Positions 26,118 through 34,537 of a stretch of 64,000 nucleotides of DNA are shown here, piece by piece (the stretch's first letter is position 1; each line of letters opens with the position of its first letter). Below the pieces are notes generated by a model. It was not told the DNA's origin. It did no database searches and worked only from the letters and a program-made list of their open reading frames with translations. The position numbers and the translations under genes are program-made. This stretch comes from Psychrobacillus insolitus (GTDB lineage: Bacteria; Bacillota; Bacilli; Bacillales_A; Planococcaceae), in NCBI RefSeq assembly GCF_003254155.1, contig NZ_QKZI01000001.1:372001-436000 (forward strand), written 5' to 3'.

Positions 26118-27410
26118 ATGGCAATTGAACAAATCAAAATGCCGCAGTTAGGTGAAAGTGTAACAGAAGGTACAATAGAAAAATGGCTAGTAAAACCAGG
26201 GGATCATGTAAATAAATACGATGCTTTAGCAGAAGTAAATACAGATAAAGTAACTGCAGAAGTTCCATCATCTTTTACAGGAGTAATTAAAGAGTTACTC
26301 GCAAGTGAAGGCGATACACTAGCTGTTGGAGAAGTCGTTTGTATTATTGAGACAGAAGGCGGAACTTCGGAGGAAATAGTAAAAGAAACTACTCCTGAAA
26401 AAACTAAATCAGCACCTGTTGAAGAGAAAACTCCAGTTAAAAATGAACAAAGAGCAAAAGCTCGTTATTCACCATCTGTATTAAAAATTTCACAAGAAAA
26501 TGATATTGATCTTTCTCTAGTTACTGGTACTGGTAATGAAGGGCGTATTACGCGTAAGGATTTACTTGCCCTAATTGCGAGTGGAGAGATTCCAGTAGCA
26601 TCTGAAGTACAATCAGAACCAAAAGTTGAACAAGTATCATCTGCTACACAACCAGCAGAAATGACATCTGCACCAAAAGGAGCACAAGTAAATATTCCAG
26701 TAGCAGCTGGAGATATTGAAATTCCAGTAACAGGTGTACGTAAAGCAATTGCTGCGAACATGCTACGTAGTAAACATGAGGCGCCGCATGCTTGGACAAT
26801 GATTGAAGTAGATGTAACAAATATGGTGAACTATCGTGATTCTTTAAAAAATGAATTCAAACAAAAAGAAGGCTTTAATGTCACGTACTTTGCATTCTTC
26901 GTAAAAGCTGTTTCCCAAGCTCTGAAAGAATTCCCAATGATGAATTCGATGTGGGCAGGAGACAAGATTATTCAGAAAAAAGATATCAATATCTCGATTG
27001 CGGTATCAACTGAAGACGCTCTATATGTACCAGTGATAAAAAATGCTGACGAAAAAACGATTAAAGGCATTGCACGTGAAGTAAACGAGCTGGCTGCAAA
27101 AGTTCGTTCCGGCAAATTAAAGTCAGAAGAAATGCAAGGTGGTACATTTACTGTTAATAATACCGGTTCATTCGGTTCTATTCAGTCTATGGGCATCATC
27201 AATTACCCACAAGCAGCGATTCTCCAAGTAGAATCCATCGTGAAACGTCCGGTTATTATGGACGGTGGCATGATTGCAGCTCGTGATATGGTTAATCTAT
27301 GTTTATCGCTCGACCACCGTGTCCTAGATGGTTTAGTTGCAGGCCGTTTCTTAGCAAGAGTGAAAGTAATATTAGAAAAAATTACGAAAGAAAATACATC
27401 TGTTTATTAA
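26118..27410 (+). CDS. bkdB: Branched-chain 2-oxo acid dehydrogenase E2 (lipoamide acyltransferase)
   Basis: Core of the complex. Lipoyl domain (1-78) with the lipoylated Lys in NTDKVTAEVPSS, an Ala/Pro/Glu linker, the peripheral-subunit-binding domain (ARYSPSVLKISQENDIDLS, about 117-150), and the catalytic acyltransferase domain with DHRVLDGLVAGRFL. Made product: isobutyryl-, isovaleryl- or 2-methylbutyryl-CoA, used for branched-chain fatty acids or oxidation. 430 aa. Last gene before a strong terminator. Confidence 0.94.
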   Translation: MAIEQIKMPQLGESVTEGTIEKWLVKPGDHVNKYDALAEVNTDKVTAEVPSSFTGVIKELLASEGDTLAVGEVVCIIETEGGTSEEIVKETTPEKTKSAPVEEKTPVKNEQRAKARYSPSVLKISQENDIDLSLVTGTGNEGRITRKDLLALIASGEIPVASEVQSEPKVEQVSSATQPAEMTSAPKGAQVNIPVAAGDIEIPVTGVRKAIAANMLRSKHEAPHAWTMIEVDVTNMVNYRDSLKNEFKQKEGFNVTYFAFFVKAVSQALKEFPMMNSMWAGDKIIQKKDINISIAVSTEDALYVPVIKNADEKTIKGIAREVNELAAKVRSGKLKSEEMQGGTFTVNNTGSFGSIQSMGIINYPQAAILQVESIVKRPVIMDGGMIAARDMVNLCLSLDHRVLDGLVAGRFLARVKVILEKITKENTSVY

Positions 27411-27414
27411 CAAA

Positions 27415-27457
27415 AAAGGGACTCCAAGTCGTTGTACATGCGACTAGGAGTCCCTTT
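27415..27457 (+). terminator. Terminator of the bkd operon
   Basis: AAAGGGACTCCAAGTCG / CGACTAGGAGTCCCTTT, 17-nt arms with one A-A mismatch and a 9-nt loop, then T-rich sequence; four nt after the bkdB stop. Confidence 0.92.
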
Positions 27458-27459
27458 CT

Positions 27460-27516
27460 TTTACTTTAGATCTTGGCTTCGCTACAATTAGTTCATAGTG
27501 ATAATAATCATTATAA
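27460..27516 (+). promoter_or_regulatory. Promoter with PerR-type box before the LLM oxidoreductase
   Basis: TTTACT (27460-27465), 17-nt spacer, TACAAT (27483-27488). Fourteen bases later comes TAATAATCATTATAA (27502-27516), a 7-1-7 inverted repeat one base away from the PerR consensus TTATAATnATTATAA and two from the Fur consensus. It would cover the start of transcription, a repressing position. Which Fur-family regulator binds cannot be told from sequence alone. Confidence 0.6.
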
Positions 27517-27563
27517 ATAAATAAAAGTAAGAGTCAGCGATATAGAGAAAGGATGAAAATCCA

Positions 27564-28556
27564 ATGAAATTAAGCGTTCTTGATCAAGCACCAATTACAA
27601 AAGGAAATAAACCAGCAGATGCTTTGAAAAAAGCAGAAGAGCTTGCAATACTTGCAGATAACTTAGGATATACGCGTATGTGGATGGCGGAGCATCACGG
27701 AACAGATGCTTTTGCAAGTTCTGCTCCAGAAGTAATCGCGGCACATCTTGCAGCAAAGACGACGAATCTGAGAATTGGTACAGGTGGCGTCATGATGATG
27801 CATTATTCTCCTTTGAAATTAGCAGAAGTCTTTAAAACACTAAGTGCTTTTTCCCCTGGACGAATCGATTTTGGAATTGGCCGTGCACCAGGTGGAGACA
27901 ACCATGCAATGTATGCCCTCTCTGAAGGACGACCACCATTAGTCAATAATATGTATGAAAAATTAGCAATTGCTTTGCAACTGATAAATGATGAAGTCCC
28001 AGGTGAAAGTTTGTACAATAAAACAATTGCAACACCATCTAATGTCGTATTACCAGAAGCCTGGTTACTTGGATCAACTGGAAATAGCGCCATTCAAGCG
28101 GGAAGAATGGGTCTAGGATATTCCTTTGCACAATTTTTCCAAGGCGGTATGACACCTGCGATATTAGATACATACCGTACGAACTTTCAACCTACTGCAT
28201 TTATGGAGAAACCAGAAATTAGCGTCACGTATTTAGTAACAGCTGCCGAGACAAAAGAAGAGGCAGAATTTGAAGCATTACCGCAAGACATATCTCGATT
28301 GATGCTTGCGAAGGGACAAATCAATCCACTTATAACGCCGGAAGAAGCTCAGAACTATCCTTTAACAGAAATGGACCGTATGATGATTCAAGAAAATCGC
28401 AAAATTCATCTAGTTGGGTCAGCAAAAGAAGTTGCAGCAACTTTGCATGAAGAGCAATCTATTTATGGTTTTGACGAAGCGATGATTTGTAGCATTCCGC
28501 ATTCACAAGAGAAACGGTTGAATGTGTATAAGCTATTAGCAAAAGAATTACTATAA
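27564..28556 (+). CDS. LLM-class flavin-dependent oxidoreductase
   Basis: 330-aa member of the luciferase-like monooxygenase fold, subgroup related to B. subtilis YceB/YtmO-type proteins. Recognisable blocks: SVLDQAPITKG at the N-terminus, LADNLGYTRMWMAEHHGTD, IRIGTGGVMMMHYSPLKLAE-like LRIGTGGVMMMHYSPLK, and RIDFGIGRAPGGD. Uses reduced FMN; substrate unknown. Monocistronic, with a PerR/Fur-type operator upstream, suggesting peroxide or metal control. Confidence 0.82.
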   Translation: MKLSVLDQAPITKGNKPADALKKAEELAILADNLGYTRMWMAEHHGTDAFASSAPEVIAAHLAAKTTNLRIGTGGVMMMHYSPLKLAEVFKTLSAFSPGRIDFGIGRAPGGDNHAMYALSEGRPPLVNNMYEKLAIALQLINDEVPGESLYNKTIATPSNVVLPEAWLLGSTGNSAIQAGRMGLGYSFAQFFQGGMTPAILDTYRTNFQPTAFMEKPEISVTYLVTAAETKEEAEFEALPQDISRLMLAKGQINPLITPEEAQNYPLTEMDRMMIQENRKIHLVGSAKEVAATLHEEQSIYGFDEAMICSIPHSQEKRLNVYKLLAKELL

Positions 28557-28621
28557 AAATTGGAAATAGCGGGTCATATTTAATAGAATAAGAAACTATA
28601 AGAATTCTGCTACTTAGAATG

Positions 28622-28690
28622 CAGAATGTACGATTTTTTCTAGATCGTTCTGGACAGTATGTAAGTCCTACACTTTAACTTAAAAGAAAA
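28622..28690 (+). repeat. Interspersed repeat family C, copy C2 first half
   Basis: GTACGATTTTTTCTAGATCG then TTCTGGACAGT, TAAGTCCTACACTTTAACTT and AAAAGAAAAA, closely parallel to C1 at 14.0 kb. The second half (TTTCGTCCAAAGCAAACCGG) lies at 28917-28985, so about 230 bp including a large hairpin seems inserted between the halves. Confidence 0.6.
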
Positions 28691-28691
28691 A

Positions 28692-28740
28692 CAATGGCTT
28701 AAGAAAGCGACTGCGTTACTTTCTTAAGCCATTGCTCTTT
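28692..28740. terminator. 16-bp perfect hairpin inside repeat C2
   Basis: CAATGGCTTAAGAAAG / CTTTCTTAAGCCATTG with an 11-nt loop and a CTCTTTTT tail on the + strand. Works as a terminator for the upstream LLM gene; may also be the end of an inserted element. Confidence 0.6.
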
Positions 28741-29037
28741 TTAGTAATCCTGTAGCTTAAGACTGTCCGCCACTCTCGATAAAGAAACGTAATCATTGTG
28801 TAAAAAGCTTTGGTTAAGAAGAGAAGAGACGCATGCTTACCTAATGAGGACGCCGAAGATGGTATTTCGACTTTCATGTCCCCTCTTCTTATTTTCTCGT
28901 TTATCCAGTTGCCATAGGTTTCGTCCAAAGCAAACCGGTAACGTTCACATTGAAAATGGTGCTTCCGCCTTACTTATGTAGTTTTCAAGTCTTGTTTTCT
29001 ATATCTAGTTGAGACTTTTGTTTCTTCTATTCTCTTA
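28741..29037. other. Non-coding interval between hairpin and repeat A1
   Basis: No supported gene on either strand. Contains the second half of repeat C2 (28917-28985). A reverse-strand open frame here (28716-28928) has no ribosome site and runs through the hairpin, so it was not called. Confidence 0.4.
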
Positions 29038-29197
29038 GCTGATTTTCGTTCCGAGCGGCGACTCCAGTGGGATTAGCGTGACAGGTGAGACCCCACAGGA
29101 GCGCGGTTTTCGCGACGAGGAGGCTCACCGCACGCCCCACGGAAAGCGTCCGCTCGGAACGAAATCAGCGTGCATCAGGATTTATTTAATTTCAGCA
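29038..29197 (+). repeat. Interspersed repeat family A, copy A1 (terminal inverted repeats)
   Basis: About 160 bp, almost identical to 33056-33214. The ends GCTGATTTTCGTTCCGAGCG and CGCTCGGAACGAAATCAGC form roughly 20-bp inverted repeats around a GC-rich core (CACAGGAGCGCGGTTTTCGC, GAGGAGGCTCACCGCACG). Similarity continues about 25 bp beyond the right arm (ATTTATT.AATTTCAG). Non-coding, MITE-like; this family is common in Bacillaceae intergenic DNA as far as I recall. Confidence 0.85.
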
Positions 29198-29323
29198 ACG
29201 TCCATGTAAAAAAAGGAAATTCACCGATTTTCTTATGGTGAATTTCTATAATTCAACTAGAATTTTCGATGTAACTTGACAACCTTTATACACGTCTAAA
29301 TGAAAAAGAGGGAGGGAATCATT

Positions 29324-29944
29324 TTGTATAAAACAGATAAAAGAAACGAAACATGGAAGTTATTTGTTGCACTTATGTTCTTTTCAATAATTCTATTGAA
29401 TATTTCACCTACCACTAGTTATGCGTGTTCATGTGTTCAACCAGGTGCTCCTTTGGATGAATTAGATAACAGTTCTGTCGTTTTTTCTGGGAAAGTAATT
29501 GAGATAGTAGATGTCAATAAAAGTAGGATTAGTCAATCTTCTGCGGATCCTATGGCAGTTTTATTTGAAGTAAAGGATGTTTGGAAGGGGATCAATCAGT
29601 CGCAAGTACTTGTTTATACTGAAAGAGACTCAGCCAGTTGTGGGTTTGAATTTGCGGTAAATGAGGAATATATCGTATACGCAAAGGAAGCAAATGGGGA
29701 TCTACGAGCTAGCCTTTGTTCTAGAACTGCTACTTTCTCAGAAGCAACGATGGATTTGACTGATTTAGGAAAAGGTGAAAAACCAACTGTGAAAGCAACT
29801 GCTGAATCAGATACTAGTAATTTTGAAGACCAATTACCGATAAAGAATGCATTCTTTATTAATCCAATGTATATTTTTTTAATTTTTGCGGGTTTGGTTG
29901 TTATAGGACTTTATATTGCTCGTGGTTATAAAAAAAGAGGTTAG
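29324..29944 (+). CDS. TIMP/NTR-like secreted membrane-anchored protein
   Basis: 206-aa extracytoplasmic protein. Signal peptide/TM at about 12-32 ends in SYACSCVQPG, giving the N-terminal CxC motif of the tissue-inhibitor-of-metalloproteinase-like (NTR, OB-fold) family. Further family marks are VVFSGKVIEI, VLFEVKDVWKG, SASCGFEF and LCSRTATF (paired Cys). A C-terminal helix (about 176-196, FINPMYIFLIFAGLVVIGLY) and a basic end anchor it in the membrane. Bacterial members have no established function; inhibition of an extracellular protease is only suggested by fold. Start TTG 29324 is preferred because GGGAGGG lies 8 nt upstream; ATG 29300 would put that site inside the gene. Confidence 0.72.
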   Translation: MYKTDKRNETWKLFVALMFFSIILLNISPTTSYACSCVQPGAPLDELDNSSVVFSGKVIEIVDVNKSRISQSSADPMAVLFEVKDVWKGINQSQVLVYTERDSASCGFEFAVNEEYIVYAKEANGDLRASLCSRTATFSEATMDLTDLGKGEKPTVKATAESDTSNFEDQLPIKNAFFINPMYIFLIFAGLVVIGLYIARGYKKRG

Positions 29945-30047
29945 AATTTAAAATAATAAATATCGTAGTGAAAAGAAGGAGAATAAAGGAGGGTTAGTGA
30001 ATATATTCAGTTATCAGAAAGTTTCGTTAATTATTCGGTTCGCCAAT

Positions 30048-30094
30048 ATAAAACCAATTAGTGTATTTTTAATATACTTGATTGGTTTTATATA
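30048..30094. terminator. Bidirectional hairpin between the TIMP-like gene and the Spo0E-like gene
   Basis: ATATAAAACCAAT / ATTGGTTTTATAT, 13-bp perfect outer stem, with GTGTAT/ATATAC extending inside. AT-rich flanks on both strands; placed between convergent genes. Confidence 0.65.
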
Positions 30095-30143
30095 TGCTGA
30101 ACTGAATAAGTCTAATAAATATTATAAAAATTCCTCCTCCGTA

Positions 30144-30308
30144 TTAGGATGCTTGTTTAAAATATTTATTCAATAATATATCTAATTCTTGACTACAATT
30201 TACTACTTGTGGATGTGAAAATCCCAAATCCTTTGCTTTTTTATACATTACTTTTCTTTTAAATTCTATTTCAAACTTCAATAACTTTATTAATAATAAG
30301 TTTTTCAT
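30144..30308 (-). CDS. Spo0E-family aspartyl-phosphate phosphatase (54 aa)
   Basis: Short reverse-strand gene with a near-perfect ribosome site (GGAGGAATTTTT before ATG at 30308). The peptide is a helical hairpin with the family pattern: KVMYKKAKDLGFSHPQVV then the signature SQELD followed by ILLNKYF. Spo0E, YisI and YnzD of B. subtilis, which share this SQELD motif, dephosphorylate Spo0A~P and so delay sporulation; this is the likely role, although some family members act on other response regulators. The nearest recognisable target, spo0A at 14.4 kb, carries a stop codon here. Confidence 0.8.
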   Translation of the reverse strand: MKNLLLIKLLKFEIEFKRKVMYKKAKDLGFSHPQVVNCSQELDILLNKYFKQAS

Positions 30309-30637
30309 AAAAATTCCTCCATCAAATAGTATTAGCTACCTTGAGATGTTATTCTAGATGTCCTTAAGCAACTTACTCATTGTATAATACTAAGAATGAA
30401 AAGATTGTCGTAATATGATATGAAAAGAGAAATTCAATTATTCGTCACAATTAGAATGAATAAATCCTAAATGTAGTTGTTTTTTAAAGAATAGTAATGT
30501 AGGTAAACAACTGATAATCACCAAAAAAATATACAATATCTCTCACCTGTACCCTTCTTCATATCTATGCAACTACTAAACGATTGGAGTTTGTTATACT
30601 GGTTGTATATATTTCTGCATGAAGGGCTGTGGAGTAA
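30309..30637. other. Divergent intergenic region, Spo0E-like gene and aarF-like gene
   Basis: No additional gene. Holds the promoters of both divergent genes; a reverse-strand TATACA-type -10 lies near 30385. No operator recognised. Confidence 0.3.
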
Positions 30638-32629
30638 ATGATTTATGCCAAGATACTTATTCAAATAGTTGTTGTCGTGGTGTTGATCTTTTTTGTGAGT
30701 GGTCGACTGATGGGATCGCAAATCAATTTCATGAAACGGATTATGTCAGTGGCGATAAGTGTTGCAATTACTTCGTTGGTTTTTTGGTATTCTTACTTAA
30801 GAGGAACTGATTATCTAAAGGATGTCTATGTATTCATGGATATTAGCACGATTATTTGGATTGGAAGTATGTTGCTAATAACGATGCTCCTGTATCTTTT
30901 TTTCGAACTATTTGATCCGATGGAACTTGGAGAAAAAGGAGAACGAATATCGAAGCAAAAATCGTTCTTTTTACGCTTACGAGACCGTTGGAGAAGTCAG
31001 AAGAGATTAAGTCAAGTAGTTCAAATTGCTATCAAAAACGGAACTTCTAGAATGTTAAAATATGCACGTTCCCGAGAAAATAACTTAGAATTGGCTATTG
31101 CATTTAGAGATACGTTAGAAGAATCTGGTGGTATATTTATCAAATTTGGACAAGTACTCTCCACGAGGAAAGAACTTTTTCCACCAGCGTTTGTAAAGGA
31201 ATTAGGGTCGCTTCAACAAAATGTTCGTCCGTTACCAAGTCAGCATGTGAAAGCTATTTTAGAAAGTGCACTTCACGAGAAAATTGAAAATATATTTTAT
31301 GAATTTGATTTAACTCCAATTGCTGCAGGCTCAATTGGGCAAGTTCATCGCGCAATATTAAAGAAAAACCATGAGCAAGTAGTTGTTAAGTTATTACGTC
31401 CTGAAGTGAAGGATATGGTTCGCGATGATTTACATATATTAGTGGAATTTGCAGAATGGGTATCAGAGAAATCCACATGGGCTAAAAATCTAGGTTTCAG
31501 AGAATTAGCAGTTGGATTTGCCTCGAGTATGCGAGAAGAAGTTAATTTTAATATTGAAGTTCGGAATACATTGCAAGTTGCTACTACACTTAAGAATAGT
31601 CCTTATCAAGTCAAAATCCCTACCATTTACACGGAGTATAGCAACGATCGTTTAATCGTTTCCGAATATATTCGTGGACTTAGTGTCGCAAGTGGTGATG
31701 AAGTGTTTGATACACTTTTAATAGATAGAGAAGAATTTGCCAGAACTCTACTTTTTTCATTTTTTGAACAAATGTTATTTTCAGGTATATTTCACGCTGA
31801 TCCTCATCCAGGAAATATTTTTATTGATGAAAAAGACGGCACTCCGATTTTATTAGACTTTGGAGCAGTGGGTAGGTTGGCCGCTCAGCAGCAGGAAGGT
31901 ATAAAGCTATTCTTAATTGGAATACAACAGAATGACGCGAACTTATTATATGATTCGATTTTATTGTTAGTTGAGGATCACGATCATCTTGAACAAGTGA
32001 AAATGGAACAAGCAATGGCTCATATATTACTGCGGATTTCATATGTACCCAAGATACCAACAGAAGAATTAATACATTCACTATTTGAAGTTGTTCGAGA
32101 TTTCGGGTTGGCATTTTATCCATCCGTTGGAATCGCACTGCGATCAATCATAACGTTAGATGGTACATTACATCTGATCAAAGCAGATTTTGATATGTTT
32201 TCTGAAGCGAAAAAGTTCTCGACCAATTATTTTACGTCGATCTTGAAGCGACCTTTTAAAGAACCAAAGGAAACAATGGAACGAATTGAGAAAGAATTTG
32301 CATTATTACTGCCTGCACTTCGTAAAATACCAAGACGTATCGATCAGCTTATGCAACGAGTTGAAAGTGGTAAAATTATTTTGCATCATGATATATTCTC
32401 CGATAAGCAAAATGCAATGTTCATCACGCAATTATTTTCACAGTTCGTCTTGTTATTCGTAGGTATTACTTTCGGAATTATCTCCGTGTCTTTGCTTGCG
32501 ATTGCTCAATTTATCGATGCTCCGTACGCAATATATATGAATACAGCAGCATATGTCGGGTTGTTTTTATGTTCTGTCTTACTCGTTCGGCTGTCCATAC
32601 AGGCAATTAGGTTAATGAAACGGAATTGA
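30638..32629 (+). CDS. ABC1/AarF/UbiB-family atypical kinase-like membrane protein
   Basis: 663-aa protein. N-terminal membrane helices (about 5-22, 30-50, 65-90), then the UbiB kinase-like domain: the KxGQ motif in IFIKFGQVLSTRKELFPP (about 163-180), an Ala-rich loop AAGSIGQVHRA, the Lys of QVVVKLLRP, the catalytic HADPHPGNIFIDE (about 388) and DFGAVGRL (Mg-binding). Two C-terminal helices (about 590-645) close the protein. UbiB family ATPases support quinone/isoprenoid lipid biology in membranes; the Bacillales homologue makes menaquinone, so the precise role is open. Start ATG 30638 with GGAG 6 nt upstream. Monocistronic. Confidence 0.85.
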   Translation: MIYAKILIQIVVVVVLIFFVSGRLMGSQINFMKRIMSVAISVAITSLVFWYSYLRGTDYLKDVYVFMDISTIIWIGSMLLITMLLYLFFELFDPMELGEKGERISKQKSFFLRLRDRWRSQKRLSQVVQIAIKNGTSRMLKYARSRENNLELAIAFRDTLEESGGIFIKFGQVLSTRKELFPPAFVKELGSLQQNVRPLPSQHVKAILESALHEKIENIFYEFDLTPIAAGSIGQVHRAILKKNHEQVVVKLLRPEVKDMVRDDLHILVEFAEWVSEKSTWAKNLGFRELAVGFASSMREEVNFNIEVRNTLQVATTLKNSPYQVKIPTIYTEYSNDRLIVSEYIRGLSVASGDEVFDTLLIDREEFARTLLFSFFEQMLFSGIFHADPHPGNIFIDEKDGTPILLDFGAVGRLAAQQQEGIKLFLIGIQQNDANLLYDSILLLVEDHDHLEQVKMEQAMAHILLRISYVPKIPTEELIHSLFEVVRDFGLAFYPSVGIALRSIITLDGTLHLIKADFDMFSEAKKFSTNYFTSILKRPFKEPKETMERIEKEFALLLPALRKIPRRIDQLMQRVESGKIILHHDIFSDKQNAMFITQLFSQFVLLFVGITFGIISVSLLAIAQFIDAPYAIYMNTAAYVGLFLCSVLLVRLSIQAIRLMKRN

Positions 32630-32675
32630 TCTACTTGAGGAAGGGCCGAGAAAGTGAAAGCCTAAGTTGCTTCCC

Positions 32676-32710
32676 AGCAGAGCGTTCTAGAAAAAATAGT
32701 ACAAATTGTA
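32676..32710 (-). repeat. Repeat family C fragment C5 (inverse)
   Basis: AGAGCGTTCTAGAAAAAATAG then TACA is the reverse complement, with few changes, of the GTACGATTTTTTCTAGATCG block of C2. Confidence 0.45.
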
Positions 32711-32754
32711 TTCTAATTTAATTAAATTCTAATGCTTCATATTCTTTAAGAAAA

Positions 32755-32800
32755 AAATGCCCTTAAAAGTCATATAGAATGACTTTTAAGGGCATTTTAA
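32755..32800 (+). terminator. Terminator of the aarF-like gene
   Basis: Perfect 20-bp stem AAAATGCCCTTAAAAGTCAT and its complement, 4-nt loop, T-rich end. It lies 125 nt after the stop. Confidence 0.85.
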
Positions 32801-33055
32801 TAGGTTCTTTGTCAAATGACGTTGGGGAAGAATTTTAGTCGGCTATAATTGATTTATTTATTTGTTACAGTCTTTTTTTATGGAGTTTTCTTCAAAAGGA
32901 ATGGTTGGGTCTTGAATATCTAGTAAAGATTTAATACTATGAGAATGTAACAAGTGAGTTCCCTCCAAGATGATGGTTTTGGTCGACTTTTATTCTACGG
33001 GGAATCTCACTTGTTTTCTAAATCTTTTTGAATTTATGTTTCCAATATTCACTTT
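32801..33055. other. Non-coding interval before repeat A2
   Basis: No supported gene; AT-rich with no ribosome site ahead of any frame over 40 codons. The open frame 32970-33197 runs into repeat A2 and is not a gene. Confidence 0.4.
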
Positions 33056-33214
33056 GCTGATTTTCGTTCCGAGTGGCGACTCCAGTGGGATTAGCGTGAC
33101 AGGTGAGACCCCACAGGAGCGCGGTTTTCGCGACGAGGAGGCTCACCGCACGCCCCACGGAAAGCGTCCGCTCGGAACGAAAATCAGCGTGGATTAGTAT
33201 TTATTAATTTCAGA
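33056..33214 (+). repeat. Interspersed repeat family A, copy A2
   Basis: Second copy of the element at 29038; the core differs by only about two bases (GAGTGG for GAGCGG in the left arm, one extra A in the right arm). Same orientation, 4 kb apart, flanking the TIMP-like, Spo0E-like and aarF-like genes. Confidence 0.85.
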
Positions 33215-33239
33215 GATATTGATAAAAAAATGACATTAG

Positions 33240-33290
33240 TGAAATCCCATCCCTTTCTCTATTTGATCGAGAAGGGGATTTTATTTCACC
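33240..33290. terminator. Hairpin between repeat A2 and the SDR remnant
   Basis: GTGAAAT...CCCTTTCTC pairs imperfectly with GAGAAGGGGAT...ATTTCAC around TATTTGATC; T-rich right flank. Likely terminator for the reverse-strand SDR gene. Confidence 0.55.
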
Positions 33291-33322
33291 AACGTCATAT
33301 ATTGTACAACCTTTTAATATTA

Positions 33323-34021
33323 TTAACGTGATATATAACCTGCATCTGCGTGAATTGTAGTACCAGTAACGTATGAAGATTGGTCAGAAGCTAACCATAG
33401 AGTAGCTTGAGCAACTTCATCTGCCTTACCAAAACGATTTAATAAGCTTAATTGTGGTGCATAGCTTTCTTCATCTAATCCAAATTGTTCTAAAGCTCCA
33501 CGTAACATTGATGTATCAATAGCTCCTGGTGCAACTGAGTTTACACGAATATTTTGAGGACCATATTCTAATGCAGCAACTTTTGTCATGCCAACAACGC
33601 CATGTCTAGCAGCAACATAAGCAATGTTATTTGGTTGAGGTCGGAAACCACTTATCGATGAAATGTTAATAATAGATCCGCCTTCACCTTGTTTAATCAT
33701 TTGTTGGAGTTCATATTTCATACATAAAGCAGCACCTTTAAGATCAACAGACATCAGTCTATCCCAATAATCTTCATCGAACTCTGCAGAAGGCTTATCA
33801 TCAGGTGTTAGCGCAGCGTTATTAACTGCAATGTCAAGACGACCGTATTTTTCAACAGTATCTTGTACCATCTTTTGGACAAATTCAGATTTGGAAACAT
33901 CCACTTTTACAAAATAAGCAGTTCCTCCAGCGGCTTCAATTTCAGCAACTACTTTATTTCCTTTTTCTTCATTTAAACAGTTTACTAAAGTAAATTTAAA
34001 GGAATTAAAGCTTGATGACAT
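33323..34021 (-). pseudogene. Short-chain dehydrogenase/reductase, N-terminally truncated
   Basis: Typical SDR body: VDVSKSEFVQKMVQDTVEKY, LDIAVNNAA, NISSISG, the Tyr active site in IAYVAARHGVVGMTKVAALE, and VNSVAPGAIDTSML. Two defects: the nucleotide-binding TGxxxGxG segment and first beta strands (about 35-40 residues) are absent, and the catalytic Lys of YxxxK is Arg. The first ~16 residues of the open frame are antisense to the neighbouring TetR coding sequence and not SDR sequence, which places the break near 33970-33985. No ribosome site precedes the apparent start. Not expected to be an active enzyme. Confidence 0.75.
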
Positions 34022-34325
34022 TATGCTTTTTGAATATTTTATAGAACATGCAACTTTGTATAAATTACTCCTTAGTCAACGAATTCAAGTCGATTTTTGT
34101 TATCAAATGGCAAAATCGATCGAACAACTATTTTTAACTGAATATGAATATGTCTTAGATTCAAAAATACTTGATATTAAATGGTTATATATATATCGCT
34201 CACATGGATTGGCAGGAATGATTATTCGCTGGATTGAAGATGATTTTCAAGAGTCTTCAAAATTCATGTCTCAACAAGTTGTGGAATTAATGTTAATCTC
34301 TACTCCATTATTTTACGTGAAATAA
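33975..34325 (+). pseudogene. TetR-family regulator, C-terminal remnant
   Basis: Open from about 33975 in the frame FTKVNLKELKLDDIMLFEYF onward, then EHATLYKLLLSQ and LAGMIIRWIEDDFQESSKFM, ending 34325. This matches the ligand-binding half of TetR proteins of the type with a C-terminal TetR_C_33/14-like domain. The N-terminal helix-turn-helix (about 80-90 residues) is missing and there is no ribosome site before ATG 34023. The gene is head-to-head with the truncated SDR, so one deletion removed both 5' ends and the shared promoter. Confidence 0.65.
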
Positions 34326-34523
34326 TGGAATCAACAATATTAAATTGATAGTTTTAAATAAATTTCTACTGAATTGTATGATTATTCTTTGCTTATATTG
34401 GTTATTTGTTCAAAATGTATGCCTTTTGGCCATACGTATGTGAGTAATATGAAAATTCCACTTTCTTCTAGCACTGTAGTAATGTAAAATAAGTACGAAA
34501 GCAAAATTTTACAAAGGGGGAAG

Positions 34524-34537
34524 CGAAAGCGTTTATA
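34524..34537 (+). promoter_or_regulatory. cre-like site at the mutA start
   Basis: CGAAAGCGTTTATA agrees with the Bacillus catabolite-response consensus TGWAARCGYTWNCW at 12 of 14 positions, sitting between the ribosome site and the ATG. CcpA binding here would block expression under glucose; unproven. Confidence 0.35.

Noticed and set aside
27495-27520. Classical 19-bp Fur box before the LLM gene.
   Set aside because: Matches to the Fur consensus are fewer than to the PerR 7-1-7 consensus; kept as a PerR/Fur-type box without naming the regulator.
28716-28928. Reverse-strand open frame of 70 codons.
   Set aside because: No ribosome site, no recognisable motif, and it passes through a perfect hairpin and repeat C sequence.
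32970-33197. Forward open frame of 75 codons.
   Set aside because: It runs through repeat A2, is matched by a similar frame in copy A1 and has no ribosome site.
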